Assembly (NCBI RefSeq): GCF_000160135.1
Contig: NZ_GG729935.1
Location: forward strand, 2,016 to 66,015
From: Oribacterium sp. oral taxon 078 str. F0262
GTDB taxonomy: Bacteria; Bacillota; Clostridia; Lachnospirales; Lachnospiraceae
Length of the DNA: 64,000 nt
Direction: 5' to 3'
Under the pieces are notes generated by a model. That model saw nothing but the letters and a program-made list of their open reading frames with translations, was not told where the DNA came from and ran no database searches. Positions 24,870 through 34,365 of the stretch are shown here, piece by piece (position 1 is the first letter of the stretch; each line of letters begins with the position of its first letter). A program made the translations under genes and the position numbers.

Positions 24870-26402
24870 TTACTTCAGCTTCTCATCCCAGACGGGGAGA
24901 GAGATCCCGGCTTCCTTTGAGCAATAGCCTCTTCCGCCGTCCCTTTCGTACTGCCGGGTCGCGAGAAGGACGTGCCGGAAGCCCAGATAGAGGAGCGGGA
25001 TATTGCAGTAGGCGATGAGGATATTTGCGAAATCCGATAGATTCCACAGGGCGCCGAGATCCAGACCGGCAATGCTGGTCATGCCGCCGAACGCGATCAC
25101 CAGGAGGCAGAGGACACGGATCAGCAGGATGAAGCTCCGCCGCTCCGAGATTCGGTTCGCGCAGATCTCCGTGAAGGAGAGAAAGCCGAGAAGCGTGGAG
25201 AAGGCAAAGAGGCCGAAGCAGACAGAAACCAGGAGGGAGACCACGCTGTGGAAGCCCTTTCCCGGGGCGAGCTCCGCCGCAGAGGCCACAAACTTCGGGA
25301 GCTTTCCGAGCTCGAACCAGGAGGAGGCCTGATCGGTCAGCCAGACTCTGCCCATGATGATGACAAAGCTCGTCAGGGTGCAGATCACGATGGTGTCCAG
25401 GAAGACACCGATCGCCTGCACGCAGCCCTGATCGCAGGGGTGGGCCGCATCGCTGGCTGCGGCCGGCATGGTGATCGTACCCTGACCGGCCTCATTACTC
25501 ATGAGTCCGCGCCGCACGCCCTGCGAGAGCGCGGTCCCGAAGGCGCCGCCGAAGACGGCCTCCGGGCGGAAGGCCTCCGTGAATACGGAGTAGAAGAACC
25601 AGGGGATGCGGTCCAGATTAAAGAGCAGAAGTGAGATGACGGTGAGGACATAGATCACCGCCATCACGGGGACGATCACATCGGTGACGCGGGTGAGCTT
25701 CCGGATGCCGCCGAAGGAGATCAGGGAGACCAGGACCAGAAGGAGAGCGAAGCTGAGCCAGTAGAGCGCGGAGTTCGTCGCGATTTCCCGTCCGCTCAGA
25801 ACCTCTGCGACCTGTCCCACGGCGGAGATGGTGTTGAAGCCCTGCGCCGGGAAGCAGAGAAAGGCATAGATGATGTAGAGGAGGGAGAGAAAGATTCCCG
25901 CCGCGACGGAGCCGCCCAGCAGTCTCCTTCCGTAGAAGGAGAGGCCGCCCACATACTCATCCCCCTTCCTCTCCTTAAAGATCTGGGCGAGGGTGGATTC
26001 CGTATAGGCGGTCGCCATGCCGAAGAAGGCGGAGATCCACATCCAGAGCAGTGCGCCCGGGCCTCCCACGGAGATCGCTCCTGTGACGCCGAGGATGTTG
26101 CCGGGGCCGACCCGCATGGCTGTGGACAGGAAAAAAGCCGCGAGCGGGGAGATGCCGGACTTCGCCTTCCCGCCGGATTTCAGGATTTCTATGCCGCGGC
26201 GGAATTTTCGGAGCTGGATGAAGCGAAGCCGAACGGAAAAGTAGATTCCGCTCCCGATGAGGAGGATGATCGCGAGAGAGAAATTCCCGAGGACCGGGAT
26301 ATTCGAGTAGGCGGTCAGATTGGTGGGGAAGTCCCAGAAAAGATCGGAAACCGTCTGAATCCTTTCGCATACCGAGTTGATTATGTTAAAGACCGCCTGC
26401 AT
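24870..26402 (-). CDS. Sodium:alanine symporter family (AGCS) transporter
   Basis: 510 residues, about ten to eleven membrane segments. The AGCS signature is clear in GNILGVTGAISVGGPGALLW and MWISAFFGMATAYTESTLAQ, with GLMSNEAGQGTITMPAAAS further on. It imports alanine, glycine or a related small amino acid with sodium. The minus-strand gene is followed within 8 bp by the MGMT-family gene. It begins with ATG 26402; an AGGGGAGGAGC ribosome site precedes it. Confidence 0.9.
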   Translation of the reverse strand: MQAVFNIINSVCERIQTVSDLFWDFPTNLTAYSNIPVLGNFSLAIILLIGSGIYFSVRLRFIQLRKFRRGIEILKSGGKAKSGISPLAAFFLSTAMRVGPGNILGVTGAISVGGPGALLWMWISAFFGMATAYTESTLAQIFKERKGDEYVGGLSFYGRRLLGGSVAAGIFLSLLYIIYAFLCFPAQGFNTISAVGQVAEVLSGREIATNSALYWLSFALLLVLVSLISFGGIRKLTRVTDVIVPVMAVIYVLTVISLLLFNLDRIPWFFYSVFTEAFRPEAVFGGAFGTALSQGVRRGLMSNEAGQGTITMPAAASDAAHPCDQGCVQAIGVFLDTIVICTLTSFVIIMGRVWLTDQASSWFELGKLPKFVASAAELAPGKGFHSVVSLLVSVCFGLFAFSTLLGFLSFTEICANRISERRSFILLIRVLCLLVIAFGGMTSIAGLDLGALWNLSDFANILIAYCNIPLLYLGFRHVLLATRQYERDGGRGYCSKEAGISLPVWDEKLK

Positions 26403-26717
26403 TGAAGCTCCTCCCCTTCCCGCATTTTCTTCTGCGGCTTTCTTCTGTTTTTTCAGATCGGAGCGGGCGCGGCATCACGCGCGGAAAGTCCCTTCCGCAT
26501 CCTTTCCGATATCTTCTTTTCTTTTGATTTTAGCAAGAGGATGAAAAAAAATCCACAAAAATCAATGGAGTATGCCTTTCTCGGTCTGTGTTTATAATCC
26601 CTATCTTAGATCAAAGATCAAAGCCGAATAAAGGAAACGGAAGAGCCTGAGCAAAAAAGAGGCCCTTCCCGATGAAGGATCTGCAATCGGAAAAGAATCC
26701 TTCCGGAAAGGGGGGGC
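26403..26717. other. Intergenic stretch between symporter and sensor kinase
   Basis: No gene seen. It holds the promoter region of the minus-strand symporter and the 3' end of the kinase transcript. A short CCTTTCCGGAAGG stem (complement of 26699-26711) followed by ATTCTTTT on the minus strand could be a weak terminator for the two-component genes. Confidence 0.3.
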
Positions 26718-28496
26718 TCAGTCGGCGGAGAAGCGGAGCGGAAGGCGGATTCGGACCCTCGTCCCCTTCCCCGGGGAGGAGCGGACAATGAGCCCGTAGG
26801 ATTCCCCGCACAGAAGGCGGATTCTTTGCCCGACATTGGAAAGTCCGATTCCGCCCCGTCCCGGGCGCTTCTTCGGGGCGGCCGCAGAGCTCCCGGCTCC
26901 CTCCTCCCCGGGGTGAGCGTCTCCCGCATTTTCCTCTCCGCCTTTCTTCGAGAATCCGATTCCGTCGTCTTTTATCTCCAGGATCAGGGCATTCCCCTCG
27001 ATTTGGAAGAGGATCGATATCTTCCCCCTCTTCCCGGAGCTTCGGATCCCATGATAGATCGCGTTCTCCGCGATCGGCTGCAAAATGAGCTTTGGCACGT
27101 AGAGAGAGAGGAGGCTTTCCTCTCCCTCTATGCAGTAGGAGAACATATCCTCGTAGCGCGTCTTCTGAATCTCCAGATAGCTCCTGCAGTGCTCCAGCTC
27201 CCGCCCGAGCGGGATGAAGGCCTGGTCGATATTCAGAGATACCCGGAGCATCCGACCGAGCTCTCCGCAGACTCTCGCCGCCTGCTGGTTTTCCCCGAGC
27301 TCTGAGAGCCAGAGAATCGTGTCCAGGGTATTATAGAGAAAGTGGGGGTTGATCTGGCTTTGCAGGGCCCTTAATTCAAAGAGCCTCCTCGCCTCTTCCT
27401 TTCTCCGGATATTTTCCGTGAGAGCCCTGATCCGGTGCAGGAGTCGGTTGTATTCCAAAGAGAGAGCGCGCACCTCACCGGGGGAGCCGGAGGGGATTTC
27501 GATCTCTTCCCAGGTCTTGTCCGCCCGGCTCATGGCGAGGCTGAGCTTCCGTATGGGAGAGGCGAGGGTGCGGGAGAGGAGCGAAGCGAGTGCGATGCTC
27601 AGGAGAACGAGGGCCGCGGCGAAGACGGAGACAGAGCGAAGGAGGCGGCTTCGGAGAAGCCTCGCATTGTCTGCGGAGCATATGCCGTACAGTGTCCAGG
27701 AGGAGCCGGGGATCGGGACCCGGTACAGACGCCCTCCGCCCTTAGCTGCGGCCCCGCCCGACCCCGCGAGGGAAAGCAGGGAAGTTTTTCGCTCTTCATC
27801 CTCGAAGATTTCAGGGTCCGGATGATAAATGAGGCTTCCGTCGTCGGAGAGGATGAAGGAATATCCGTCCTTTCCCAGATCCAGACTGGAGAGATAGTCC
27901 TCGATGAAGCGGTAGGAGACATCGATCAGGACGAGCCCGAGATGCTCTCCTCCCTCTCCCCGGATCTCCTGGCAGACGCTGATGATCCAGTCCTCCCGGT
28001 CCATGGTGAATACCCCGTGTCCGGTGGAGGCGAGGGTCGGCATCTGCGCGGAGGAAAGCGCGTCCTGATACCACTTCTCCTGCATCATATCACCGGAAAG
28101 AGGCATGGCCATCGAGCTGCCGCTTGTGATCAGGAAGCCCTCCTTTGAGATGACCGCGACGGCGCGGATTCTGGGGTCGCTGTTTTCGGCCAGGGCGGTG
28201 AGCGCCGAGATGGATTCCAGGGATTTTTTGTCGGACTTTGCGAGAGCGCTCCGGATATCGGGGTGCATGGCGATCAGGGAGCTGAAGGACTTCAGCTTCT
28301 CCAGATAGGAAGAGACATACTCCGAGCTTTGCTCGAGGGAGGCCCGAGTCCGCCTCATGTCCTCCCTGGCAAAGAGCGAGCCGCTCAGCCGATACATCAC
28401 GAAGGCGAAAAGCGAGATAGAAAGAAGGGAGAGGAGGAGAAAGGCCAGGGCGATCCTGGTATCGAGTCTTTCGAAAAAAGTCTTATCAGATTTCAT
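26718..28496 (-). CDS. YesM-type sensor histidine kinase
   Basis: 592 residues. One membrane helix (LAFLLLSLLSISLFAFVMY) and a second near 290 (VFAAALVLLSIALASLL) enclose a dCache-like extracellular sensor. Then come HAMP, His_kinase with ALQSQINPHFLYNTLDTILW (phospho-acceptor His in NPHF), and HATPase_c with AENAIYHGI and DDGIGF. Between this last box and GIGLSNV is a 30-residue Gly/Glu/Ala/Lys-rich insertion in the ATP lid. It overlaps the partner regulator by 11 bp. The signal is unknown; in this class it is often a sugar or peptide. Confidence 0.9.
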   Translation of the reverse strand: MKSDKTFFERLDTRIALAFLLLSLLSISLFAFVMYRLSGSLFAREDMRRTRASLEQSSEYVSSYLEKLKSFSSLIAMHPDIRSALAKSDKKSLESISALTALAENSDPRIRAVAVISKEGFLITSGSSMAMPLSGDMMQEKWYQDALSSAQMPTLASTGHGVFTMDREDWIISVCQEIRGEGGEHLGLVLIDVSYRFIEDYLSSLDLGKDGYSFILSDDGSLIYHPDPEIFEDEERKTSLLSLAGSGGAAAKGGGRLYRVPIPGSSWTLYGICSADNARLLRSRLLRSVSVFAAALVLLSIALASLLSRTLASPIRKLSLAMSRADKTWEEIEIPSGSPGEVRALSLEYNRLLHRIRALTENIRRKEEARRLFELRALQSQINPHFLYNTLDTILWLSELGENQQAARVCGELGRMLRVSLNIDQAFIPLGRELEHCRSYLEIQKTRYEDMFSYCIEGEESLLSLYVPKLILQPIAENAIYHGIRSSGKRGKISILFQIEGNALILEIKDDGIGFSKKGGEENAGDAHPGEEGAGSSAAAPKKRPGRGGIGLSNVGQRIRLLCGESYGLIVRSSPGKGTRVRIRLPLRFSAD

Positions 28497-29271
28497 GCTC
28501 CCTCACTCCCCGGCGGTATTGTTTTGGGGTGATGCGATAGCTTTTTTTGAATTTGGTGATGAAATAGTTGACATCATCATAGCCCAGGGCCTCCGCGATT
28601 TCCTGGTTTTTCATCTCCGTGCTGAGTAGAAGGAGCTTTGCTCTCTCCATCCGCTTTCTCCCGACATAGTCCTGAAACGGAACCCCATAGAGCTGCCGGA
28701 TGATTTCACTCAGATAGCTTTTGTTGAAGCCAAGCTCCTGCGCGGCTTTCGTAAGGGAGAGATCCGGATCAAAGAGATGATCCCTGAGATAGGAGCTGAG
28801 CCCGGAGAAGGGGGAGAGATCCTGATCCCCTGATTCTGAGAAGGCAATGTCCTCCTGCCTTGCTCCGAGCTCCTCCAGCTTTTTTTCGCTGTGTCTCCTC
28901 GCGGCCTTTTCCATGACCCGCTTAAGAACCATCTCGATCTCGGCCCGGCTCACGGGCTTTAAGAGATAATCATCCACGCCCGTGCGGATGGCAGACTGCG
29001 TATATTCAAAATAATCGTAGCCCGTTACCATGATGAGACGGCAGTCCGGCCATCCTTCCTTCAGGAGCGCGGCGAGGCTCAGACCGTCCATATCCGGCAT
29101 ATTGATATCCAGCATCACGATGTCTGCCGGGCTTTCCTTCATGAGCCGCAGGGCCTCCGCCCCTCCTCCCGCCTCCAAAAGCTCCGAAATCCCGATTTCG
29201 GGGAGGGATGCGAGGGAGCGGATCCCCCGGCGGATAATCGGTTCATCATCTACAATCATAAGCCTGTACAT
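28486..29271 (-). CDS. YesN-type response regulator with AraC domain
   Basis: 261 residues. Receiver domain: YRLMIVDDEPIIRRGIRSLA, phospho-acceptor in VMLDINMPDMDGL, Lys in DYLLKPVS. C-terminal AraC-type double helix-turn-helix: LTKAAQELGFNKSYLSEIIR and EIAEALGYDDVNYFITKFKK. It is upstream of, and overlaps, the YesM-type kinase on the minus strand. Likely targets are nearby transport genes; the adjacent symporter is one possibility but nothing in the sequence shows it. Confidence 0.9.
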   Translation of the reverse strand: MYRLMIVDDEPIIRRGIRSLASLPEIGISELLEAGGGAEALRLMKESPADIVMLDINMPDMDGLSLAALLKEGWPDCRLIMVTGYDYFEYTQSAIRTGVDDYLLKPVSRAEIEMVLKRVMEKAARRHSEKKLEELGARQEDIAFSESGDQDLSPFSGLSSYLRDHLFDPDLSLTKAAQELGFNKSYLSEIIRQLYGVPFQDYVGRKRMERAKLLLLSTEMKNQEIAEALGYDDVNYFITKFKKSYRITPKQYRRGVREHEI

Positions 29272-29293
29272 GGCTTCCCTCCCCGCGGATGCG

Positions 29294-30475
29294 CTACGGC
29301 TGCTTTACGACGGACTTCAGATAGGCGTAACCCTCCTCCTCCATCTTCTCATAGGGAATGAAGCGGATCGAGGCGGAGTTGATGCAGTAGCGGAGACCGC
29401 CGAGCTCCTTTGGGCCGTCCCGGAATACATGGCCGAGGTGGATGTCTGCGCTCCGGCTTCTCACCTCCGTCCGAAGCATATGGAAGCTCCGGTCCTCCCG
29501 ATAGCGGACAAGCTCCTTTGCGATGGGCTTGGAGAAGCTGGGCCAGCCGCAGCCGGAGGAGAATTTATCTCTGGAGGAGAAGAGGGGCTCTCCCGATGCG
29601 ACATCCACATAGATTCCGGGCTCAAACTGATCCCAGTATTCGTTGGAGAAGGCGTGTTCCGTGTCGTTCTCCACGGCCACCTTGTACTGGACCTCCGTGA
29701 GCTTTTTCCGGAGCTCCTCCTTCCCCGGCTTCGGATAGTCCTTTTCGTCGATGAAGGGCTCCTCGGCCTTCTTCAGGTCGATATGGCAGTAGCCCCCGGG
29801 ATTTTTCTCCAGATAATCCTGGTGATATTCCTCCGCCTCAGAGAAGTTTTCGAGGGGGAGAAGCTCCACCACGATTTTCTTCTCGTAGTTTTCCTGCTCT
29901 TTGTCCAGGACCTCCCGGGCGATGTCCCGGTCGGAATCCTCGGTATAATAGATTCCGCTTCTATACTGGCTTCCCACATCATTTCCCTGCTTATAGAGAC
30001 TTGTGGGATCCACCACCCGGAGATAATAGTGGAGAAGCTTTTCCAGACTGATTTTATCCGGATCATAGCTGACCTTCACCGTCTCGGCATGACCGCTCTC
30101 CTTTAAATCCCGGTAGCTCGGATTTTCCGTCTTTCCATTTGCGTAGCCGCTCACGGCGTCAATGACGCCATCGATCCTTTGCATATAGGCTTCAAGCCCC
30201 CAGAAGCATCCTCCCGCAAGATAGATGCTTTTCTGCCGGCCCTCTGCAGCTTTCCGTTCGTCTTTTCCCATGCTCTCCCTCTCTTCCTCTTTGTTGTTCT
30301 CCGTCTCTTCTGCTCCGCTGCTTTCTCCTCCATATTTTACCATATTCTCCGCCTGCCTGTCTCTCCCCCTCTCTCTCTCATCCGCCGCCTTTTTTCCGGA
30401 GAGAAGAGAGGAAATCAGAAGCAGAGTCAGGAGCAAAATAGGAGAGAAGCGCAGTAATTTTCCGTACCATTTCAT
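29294..30475 (-). CDS. msrAB: Membrane-anchored MsrA-MsrB fusion (methionine sulfoxide reductase)
   Basis: 393 residues. An N-terminal signal anchor ([18 protein letters not shown]) and a charged linker precede the MsrA domain with [11 protein letters not shown] (catalytic Cys in GCFWG), then the MsrB domain with [12 protein letters not shown] and [13 protein letters not shown] (catalytic Cys in RYC). It reduces both S and R forms of methionine sulfoxide, here outside the membrane. AGGAG precedes ATG 30475. Last of three genes with CcdA and a TlpA-like lipoprotein, which should deliver electrons: cytoplasmic thioredoxin to CcdA to TlpA-like protein to MsrAB. That electron path is inferred from known systems in other Gram-positives. 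Confidence 0.92.
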   Translation of the reverse strand: MKWYGKLLRFSPILLLTLLLISSLLSGKKAADERERGRDRQAENMVKYGGESSGAEETENNKEEERESMGKDERKAAEGRQKSIYLAGGCFWGLEAYMQRIDGVIDAVSGYANGKTENPSYRDLKESGHAETVKVSYDPDKISLEKLLHYYLRVVDPTSLYKQGNDVGSQYRSGIYYTEDSDRDIAREVLDKEQENYEKKIVVELLPLENFSEAEEYHQDYLEKNPGGYCHIDLKKAEEPFIDEKDYPKPGKEELRKKLTEVQYKVAVENDTEHAFSNEYWDQFEPGIYVDVASGEPLFSSRDKFSSGCGWPSFSKPIAKELVRYREDRSFHMLRTEVRSRSADIHLGHVFRDGPKELGGLRYCINSASIRFIPYEKMEEEGYAYLKSVVKQP

Positions 30476-30502
30476 CTTATAAGCACTCCTTTTTTCGAAA
30501 TA

Positions 30503-31300
30503 TCAGCTCAGCTTTTTCATTTCCGTGAGAATGTCTTCCTTTGATTTATGGCCGGGCACGATGGGCTTCATACTTCCGTCAGATCCGATGAAGGCAGAGC
30601 TCGGATAGGCCCGCACTCCGTATCTTCGGACGAGCTCTCCCTTTTCGTCCAGGAGTACCTTCATGTTCTGATAGCCGAGCTTCTCGAACCACTTCCGAAA
30701 CTGCTCCTTATCCTTTTCCCCGTTCAGACCGGGGCTGACCACGCTGATCACCTCGAAATCCTTATCCGGATTTCCGGAGAGCTCGTCCAGCTCATCCAGT
30801 CCCGCGAGACAGATCGAGCACCAGGAGGCCCAGAACTTGAGGTAGACCTTTTTTCCCTTCCACTCGCTTAAGCTGTGCTTGGTCCCGGAGAGATCTTCGA
30901 GGAAGGCTTCCTCCTCGCCCTCCATTCCCTGCTTTTCCTTTCCGGAGAGCTTCTTCGCGTCGACTTTTTCTCCGTGCTCTTCCACCATCCCCTTTTCCCT
31001 ATCTTGCTGCATTCCGCTGTCCTCCTGCATTCCGTTTTCTTCCTTCTTTTCCCCCTCCTTCTTCATTTCCTCGGGCATTTCGGCCTTTTTCTCCTGCGCG
31101 GCCATTTCCTCCCTTCCGGAGGCCATCGGCTTTCCCTCCGCGCTTCCCGCTTCCCCTTTCGAAAGCCCCGGATCTTCTCCCAAGGCGGAGCCCGCTCCAT
31201 CCATTTTTTCTTGCCTCAGAGCTGAGGGGGAAGCGCAGGACGAAAAGAGAAGCGCCGTAAGCCCCAGTGCCAAAATGCTGCTCTTGATTCTTTTTCTCAT
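30503..31300 (-). CDS. TlpA-like thioredoxin lipoprotein with Met-rich linker
   Basis: 265 residues. Lipoprotein signal SILALGLTALLFSSCAS; then a disordered linker of about 110 residues rich in Glu, Lys, Gly and Met; then a thioredoxin fold with WASWCSICLAGLDELDEL (CxxC active site) and a cis-Pro region YGVRAYPSSAFIG. It likely passes electrons from CcdA to the MsrAB encoded 27 bp downstream. The linker holds nine Met, many in xGMx or xEMx settings, so it may itself be a substrate of the reductase. GGAG precedes ATG 31300. Confidence 0.85.
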   Translation of the reverse strand: MRKRIKSSILALGLTALLFSSCASPSALRQEKMDGAGSALGEDPGLSKGEAGSAEGKPMASGREEMAAQEKKAEMPEEMKKEGEKKEENGMQEDSGMQQDREKGMVEEHGEKVDAKKLSGKEKQGMEGEEEAFLEDLSGTKHSLSEWKGKKVYLKFWASWCSICLAGLDELDELSGNPDKDFEVISVVSPGLNGEKDKEQFRKWFEKLGYQNMKVLLDEKGELVRRYGVRAYPSSAFIGSDGSMKPIVPGHKSKEDILTEMKKLS

Positions 31301-31322
31301 ATTTTTCTCCTTCCATAGAAGC

Positions 31323-32027
31323 CTAGTGCAAAAATGCGCTGATGCTATTCAGCTGGTTCCCCATCAGGAGAAGGCCCATGAGAATGAGCAGGACTCCGCC
31401 CGCCTTTTTCAGTTTCAGAAGCTGTTTCTTAAGGAAGGGAAAGCTTCGCATGACGAAGTCGGAGGCAAGCATCATGATGAGGAAGGGGAGCGCGAGTCCC
31501 AGCGCGTAGAGAAGCATCAGAAGCGCCCCGTAATATGCGGTCCCTCTGGCGGCGGCCAGTGTGAGCACCGCCCCGAGGATGGGGCCGACGCAGGGAGTCC
31601 AGCCGAGGCTGAAGGCGATCCCGGTGAGGAAGGAGCCGAGGACTCCGCCTCTTTCTGTGCGGAGGGATATGCCGCTCAGCCGGTCCAGGGCCTTCAGCCG
31701 GATGAGCTCCGTCTGATGGATTCCCAGGAGGATGACCAGAAGACCGGCGAAAAAGGGGAGCCAGCGATTGGAGAGGAAGGATCCCAGGAATCCGGCTCCG
31801 AAACCTAAGAGGACAAAGCTCATGGAGATTCCGAAGACGAAGGCCAGGGTTTTCAGAATTCCGCCGGTGTCAAGGCTATAGCTTCCAAACTGTATTCTCC
31901 GGTACCTTTGCTCCCGATCGGAGAGTATGCCGAGGTAGACCGGAATCAAAGGGAAGGTGCAGGGGGCGAAAAAGGACAGAAAGCCCGCCGCAAAGACCGT
32001 TCCCGATAAAAAGAGATGATTTCCCAT
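31323..32027 (-). CDS. ccdA: CcdA-type transmembrane electron carrier
   Basis: 234 residues, six membrane segments. The two redox Cys are in FFAPCTFPLIPVYLG and LGWTPCVGPILGAVL, as in CcdA/DsbD-beta proteins that carry reducing power across the membrane. The ATG at 32027 is 5 bp from AAAGGAG; a TTG further upstream would swallow that site and is rejected. First gene of the CcdA-TlpA-MsrAB operon, with gaps of 22 and 27 bp. Confidence 0.9.
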   Translation of the reverse strand: MGNHLFLSGTVFAAGFLSFFAPCTFPLIPVYLGILSDREQRYRRIQFGSYSLDTGGILKTLAFVFGISMSFVLLGFGAGFLGSFLSNRWLPFFAGLLVILLGIHQTELIRLKALDRLSGISLRTERGGVLGSFLTGIAFSLGWTPCVGPILGAVLTLAAARGTAYYGALLMLLYALGLALPFLIMMLASDFVMRSFPFLKKQLLKLKKAGGVLLILMGLLLMGNQLNSISAFLH

Positions 32028-32286
32028 AAGGACTCCTTTCAATTTTTCTTTGAATGGAATAAGGATAGCGCATCCCGGGGAAGGGCAGAATAGAAAATGG
32101 TCGGAAAAAACTTGGATTTCATCGGCTGCTTAGCGGGTATCCGTGCTATGATATAAAAATGCCGCCCCCTTATCAGCGGGGAGAGAGAAGCAAGGGAAGA
32201 AGCACGGAAAGAATTACGGAAAAAACACTGAAAAAGAACTGAAAAACACTGAAGAAATACCGGAAAAGCACGGAGGAGGAAGAGCG

Positions 32287-33009
32287 ATGGAAGAGAGAAA
32301 ATGCTGTGGGGAAGGGGGACGGGAGATGATGGACTGCATCAGCGCGGAGGAGGCAAAGCTTGCGGATCAGATCGCGATTCAGGAGTTGGGGATTCCGACT
32401 CTTAAGCTTATGGAGAGGGCCGGAAAGGCCGTCGCAGAGCTCGCCGCTTCGCTTCTTCCGGACAGGAGCTCTTCGCTTTTAGTGCTCTCCGGCGTGGGAA
32501 ATAATGGAGGGGATGCTCTCTGCGCCGCTTCCCTCCTTAAGGAGGATGCTTACTCGCCGACAGTCCTCATCGTCGGGGACCTGAAAAGGGGGAGCTGGGA
32601 ATTCCTCTATCAGCTGAGCCGCTTCTACCGGCTCGGCGGGAAGCCTATGTATTATGGGAGCACTGTGGATCTCCCAAAGGCGGAGCTCATCCTGGACGGG
32701 ATCTTCGGGATCGGTCTGCGGAGGGAGCTGCGGGGGGACTTCCGGGAATTGATCGGGCGGGTGGAAGAGCTTAAAGAGAGAAGGGTGCTCGCGATCGATA
32801 TCCCCTCCGGCATCTGTGGGGACAACGGGGAGAAGATGGGTGCCGCGGTCCCGGCGGATATCACGATAAGCTTCGGGAAATGGAAGACAGGCCTTCTTTA
32901 TGGGGAAGGAAAGCGTTACAGCGGAGAAGTTAGGCTGGCGGAGATCGGAATCCCGGAGGAGGCCTATCGGGAGGCGCGGAGAAGACTTCGGGAAGCGGGA
33001 AGGGGATAG
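32287..33009 (+). CDS. nnrE: NAD(P)H-hydrate epimerase (YjeF N-terminal domain)
   Basis: 240 residues. ISAEEAKLADQIAIQELGIP and LSGVGNNGGDALCAASLLK are the YjeF_N signature; IDIPSGICGDNG and ITISFGKWKTGL complete it. The enzyme converts the R form of damaged NAD(P)H hydrate to the S form for repair. The C-terminal dehydratase domain often fused to it is missing and is not nearby. GGAGG is 6-7 bp before ATG 32287; the core starts at ATG 32326 or 32329, which are alternatives. Upstream (about 32200-32285) is a purine-rich stretch with repeated CACTGAA words. Confidence 0.88.
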   Translation: MEERKCCGEGGREMMDCISAEEAKLADQIAIQELGIPTLKLMERAGKAVAELAASLLPDRSSSLLVLSGVGNNGGDALCAASLLKEDAYSPTVLIVGDLKRGSWEFLYQLSRFYRLGGKPMYYGSTVDLPKAELILDGIFGIGLRRELRGDFRELIGRVEELKERRVLAIDIPSGICGDNGEKMGAAVPADITISFGKWKTGLLYGEGKRYSGEVRLAEIGIPEEAYREARRRLREAGRG

Positions 33010-33152
33010 ACGATAGGATAGACAGAGACAGACAGAGACAGATAAGGGCATCTGCTTCCGGGGCCAAAAGAGAGCCTTCCCGTCTTCGGAGCTTCTGTAC
33101 AAAAGAGCCATTCCGGATTCCGATTCAGCATGGCAATTTGCGGAATAAAGAA

Positions 33153-33219
33153 TTGAAGATCCCCTGCCAATGTGCTAAAATACGTACATTAACAGGGGAA
33201 TCCTTAGGGGATTCTTTTT
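33153..33219 (+). promoter_or_regulatory. Promoter and short leader hairpin of the M24 peptidase gene
   Basis: TTGAAG (33153-33158) and TAAAAT (33176-33181) are 17 bp apart. The transcript would start near 33188 and at once fold a GAATCC/GGATTC stem (33198-33214) followed by TTTTT. A terminator-like hairpin this close to the start suggests attenuation or a very short abortive RNA. An alternative pairing CCCCTG (33160-33165)/CAGGGG (33193-33198) exists in DNA but lies partly before the start site. Confidence 0.45.
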
Positions 33220-33242
33220 CAAGCAGAATGGAGGAGCTGAGC

Positions 33243-34328
33243 ATGGACAAAGGCAAGCTGAATCGGATTTTAGAGAGAATGAAGGAGCAGAGCATGCCGC
33301 AGATGATCATTACGGATCCTGTGGCTATTTTCTACCTTACGGGGAAGTGGATCTTCCCGGGGGAGAGAATGCTCGCTCTATATATCAATATCGACGGAAG
33401 GAGCAATCTCTTCGTCAATAAGATGCTTCCGCAGGAAAAGGACCTCGGAGTGGAGATCAGCTATTTCGACGATATCGACGACAGCGTAGAGCTTCTCTCC
33501 CGTGTGGTAGACAAGGACAAGCCGATCGGCATCGATAAGGCCTGGCCGGCGAGATTCCTTCTGAGGCTTCAGGAGCTCGGCGCGGGCAGCCGCTTCCTGA
33601 ACGGCTCTGTAATCGTGGACAAGATCCGTCAGATCAAGGACAAGAAGGAGCAGGAGCTCATGATCGAGTCCTCAAGGATCAACGATCAGGTCATGGCGGA
33701 GCTGATCCCCTGGGCCGGGAAGGGACTCACGGAGAAGGAGCTGAATGAAAAGACCAGAGAGATCTACAGAAAGCACGGGATAGAGCGGGTTTCCTTCGAC
33801 CCGATCACGGCCTATGCGAAGGGCGCCGCGGATCCGCACCATGTCACGGATGATTCAAAGGGAAAGAGGGGAGACTGCGTCATTCTCGACATCGGCGGCT
33901 TCTATAAGGACTATGCCTCTGACATGACGAGGACGGTCTTCATCGGAGAGGTGAGCGAGAGACAGAAGGAGATCTATAATATCGTCAAGGAGGCGAATCT
34001 CCGCGGCATCGCCGCGGCGAAGCCGGGCGCAAAGATGAAGGATGTGGATCTCGCCGCGAGAAATTATATCGAAGAGAAGGGCTATGGGAAGTACTTTACC
34101 CACAGAACCGGGCACTCGATCGGGCTCGAGGATCACGAGGTCGGCGATGTCTCCTCCGTCAATGAGGAGGTCATTGAGGTCGGACAGTGCTTCTCCGTAG
34201 AGCCGGGCATCTATATCGCGGAGGAGGGAATCGGTGTGAGGATCGAGGATCTCGTTCTGATCACAGAGGACGGATGCAAGGTGCTGAACGAGTATACGAA
34301 GGATATTATCGTCGTTCCGGAGAGCTGA
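33243..34328 (+). CDS. M24-family Xaa-Pro aminopeptidase
   Basis: 361 residues. Creatinase-like N-terminal domain (MIITDPVAIFYLTGKW) and pita-bread catalytic domain with metal ligands in LDIGGFYKDYASDMTRTV, HRTGHSIGLEDHE, SVEPGIY and GIRVEDL-like GVRIEDLVLI. It removes N-terminal residues before proline in the cytoplasm. GGAGG is 7 bp before ATG 33243, so I reject longer starts that would run through the leader hairpin. A proline iminopeptidase gene follows; the two together suggest use of proline-rich peptides. Confidence 0.9.
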   Translation: MDKGKLNRILERMKEQSMPQMIITDPVAIFYLTGKWIFPGERMLALYINIDGRSNLFVNKMLPQEKDLGVEISYFDDIDDSVELLSRVVDKDKPIGIDKAWPARFLLRLQELGAGSRFLNGSVIVDKIRQIKDKKEQELMIESSRINDQVMAELIPWAGKGLTEKELNEKTREIYRKHGIERVSFDPITAYAKGAADPHHVTDDSKGKRGDCVILDIGGFYKDYASDMTRTVFIGEVSERQKEIYNIVKEANLRGIAAAKPGAKMKDVDLAARNYIEEKGYGKYFTHRTGHSIGLEDHEVGDVSSVNEEVIEVGQCFSVEPGIYIAEEGIGVRIEDLVLITEDGCKVLNEYTKDIIVVPES

Positions 34329-34365
34329 TAAAGAGCTGATAGATAGAAGAAAGAAGGAGAGAACG

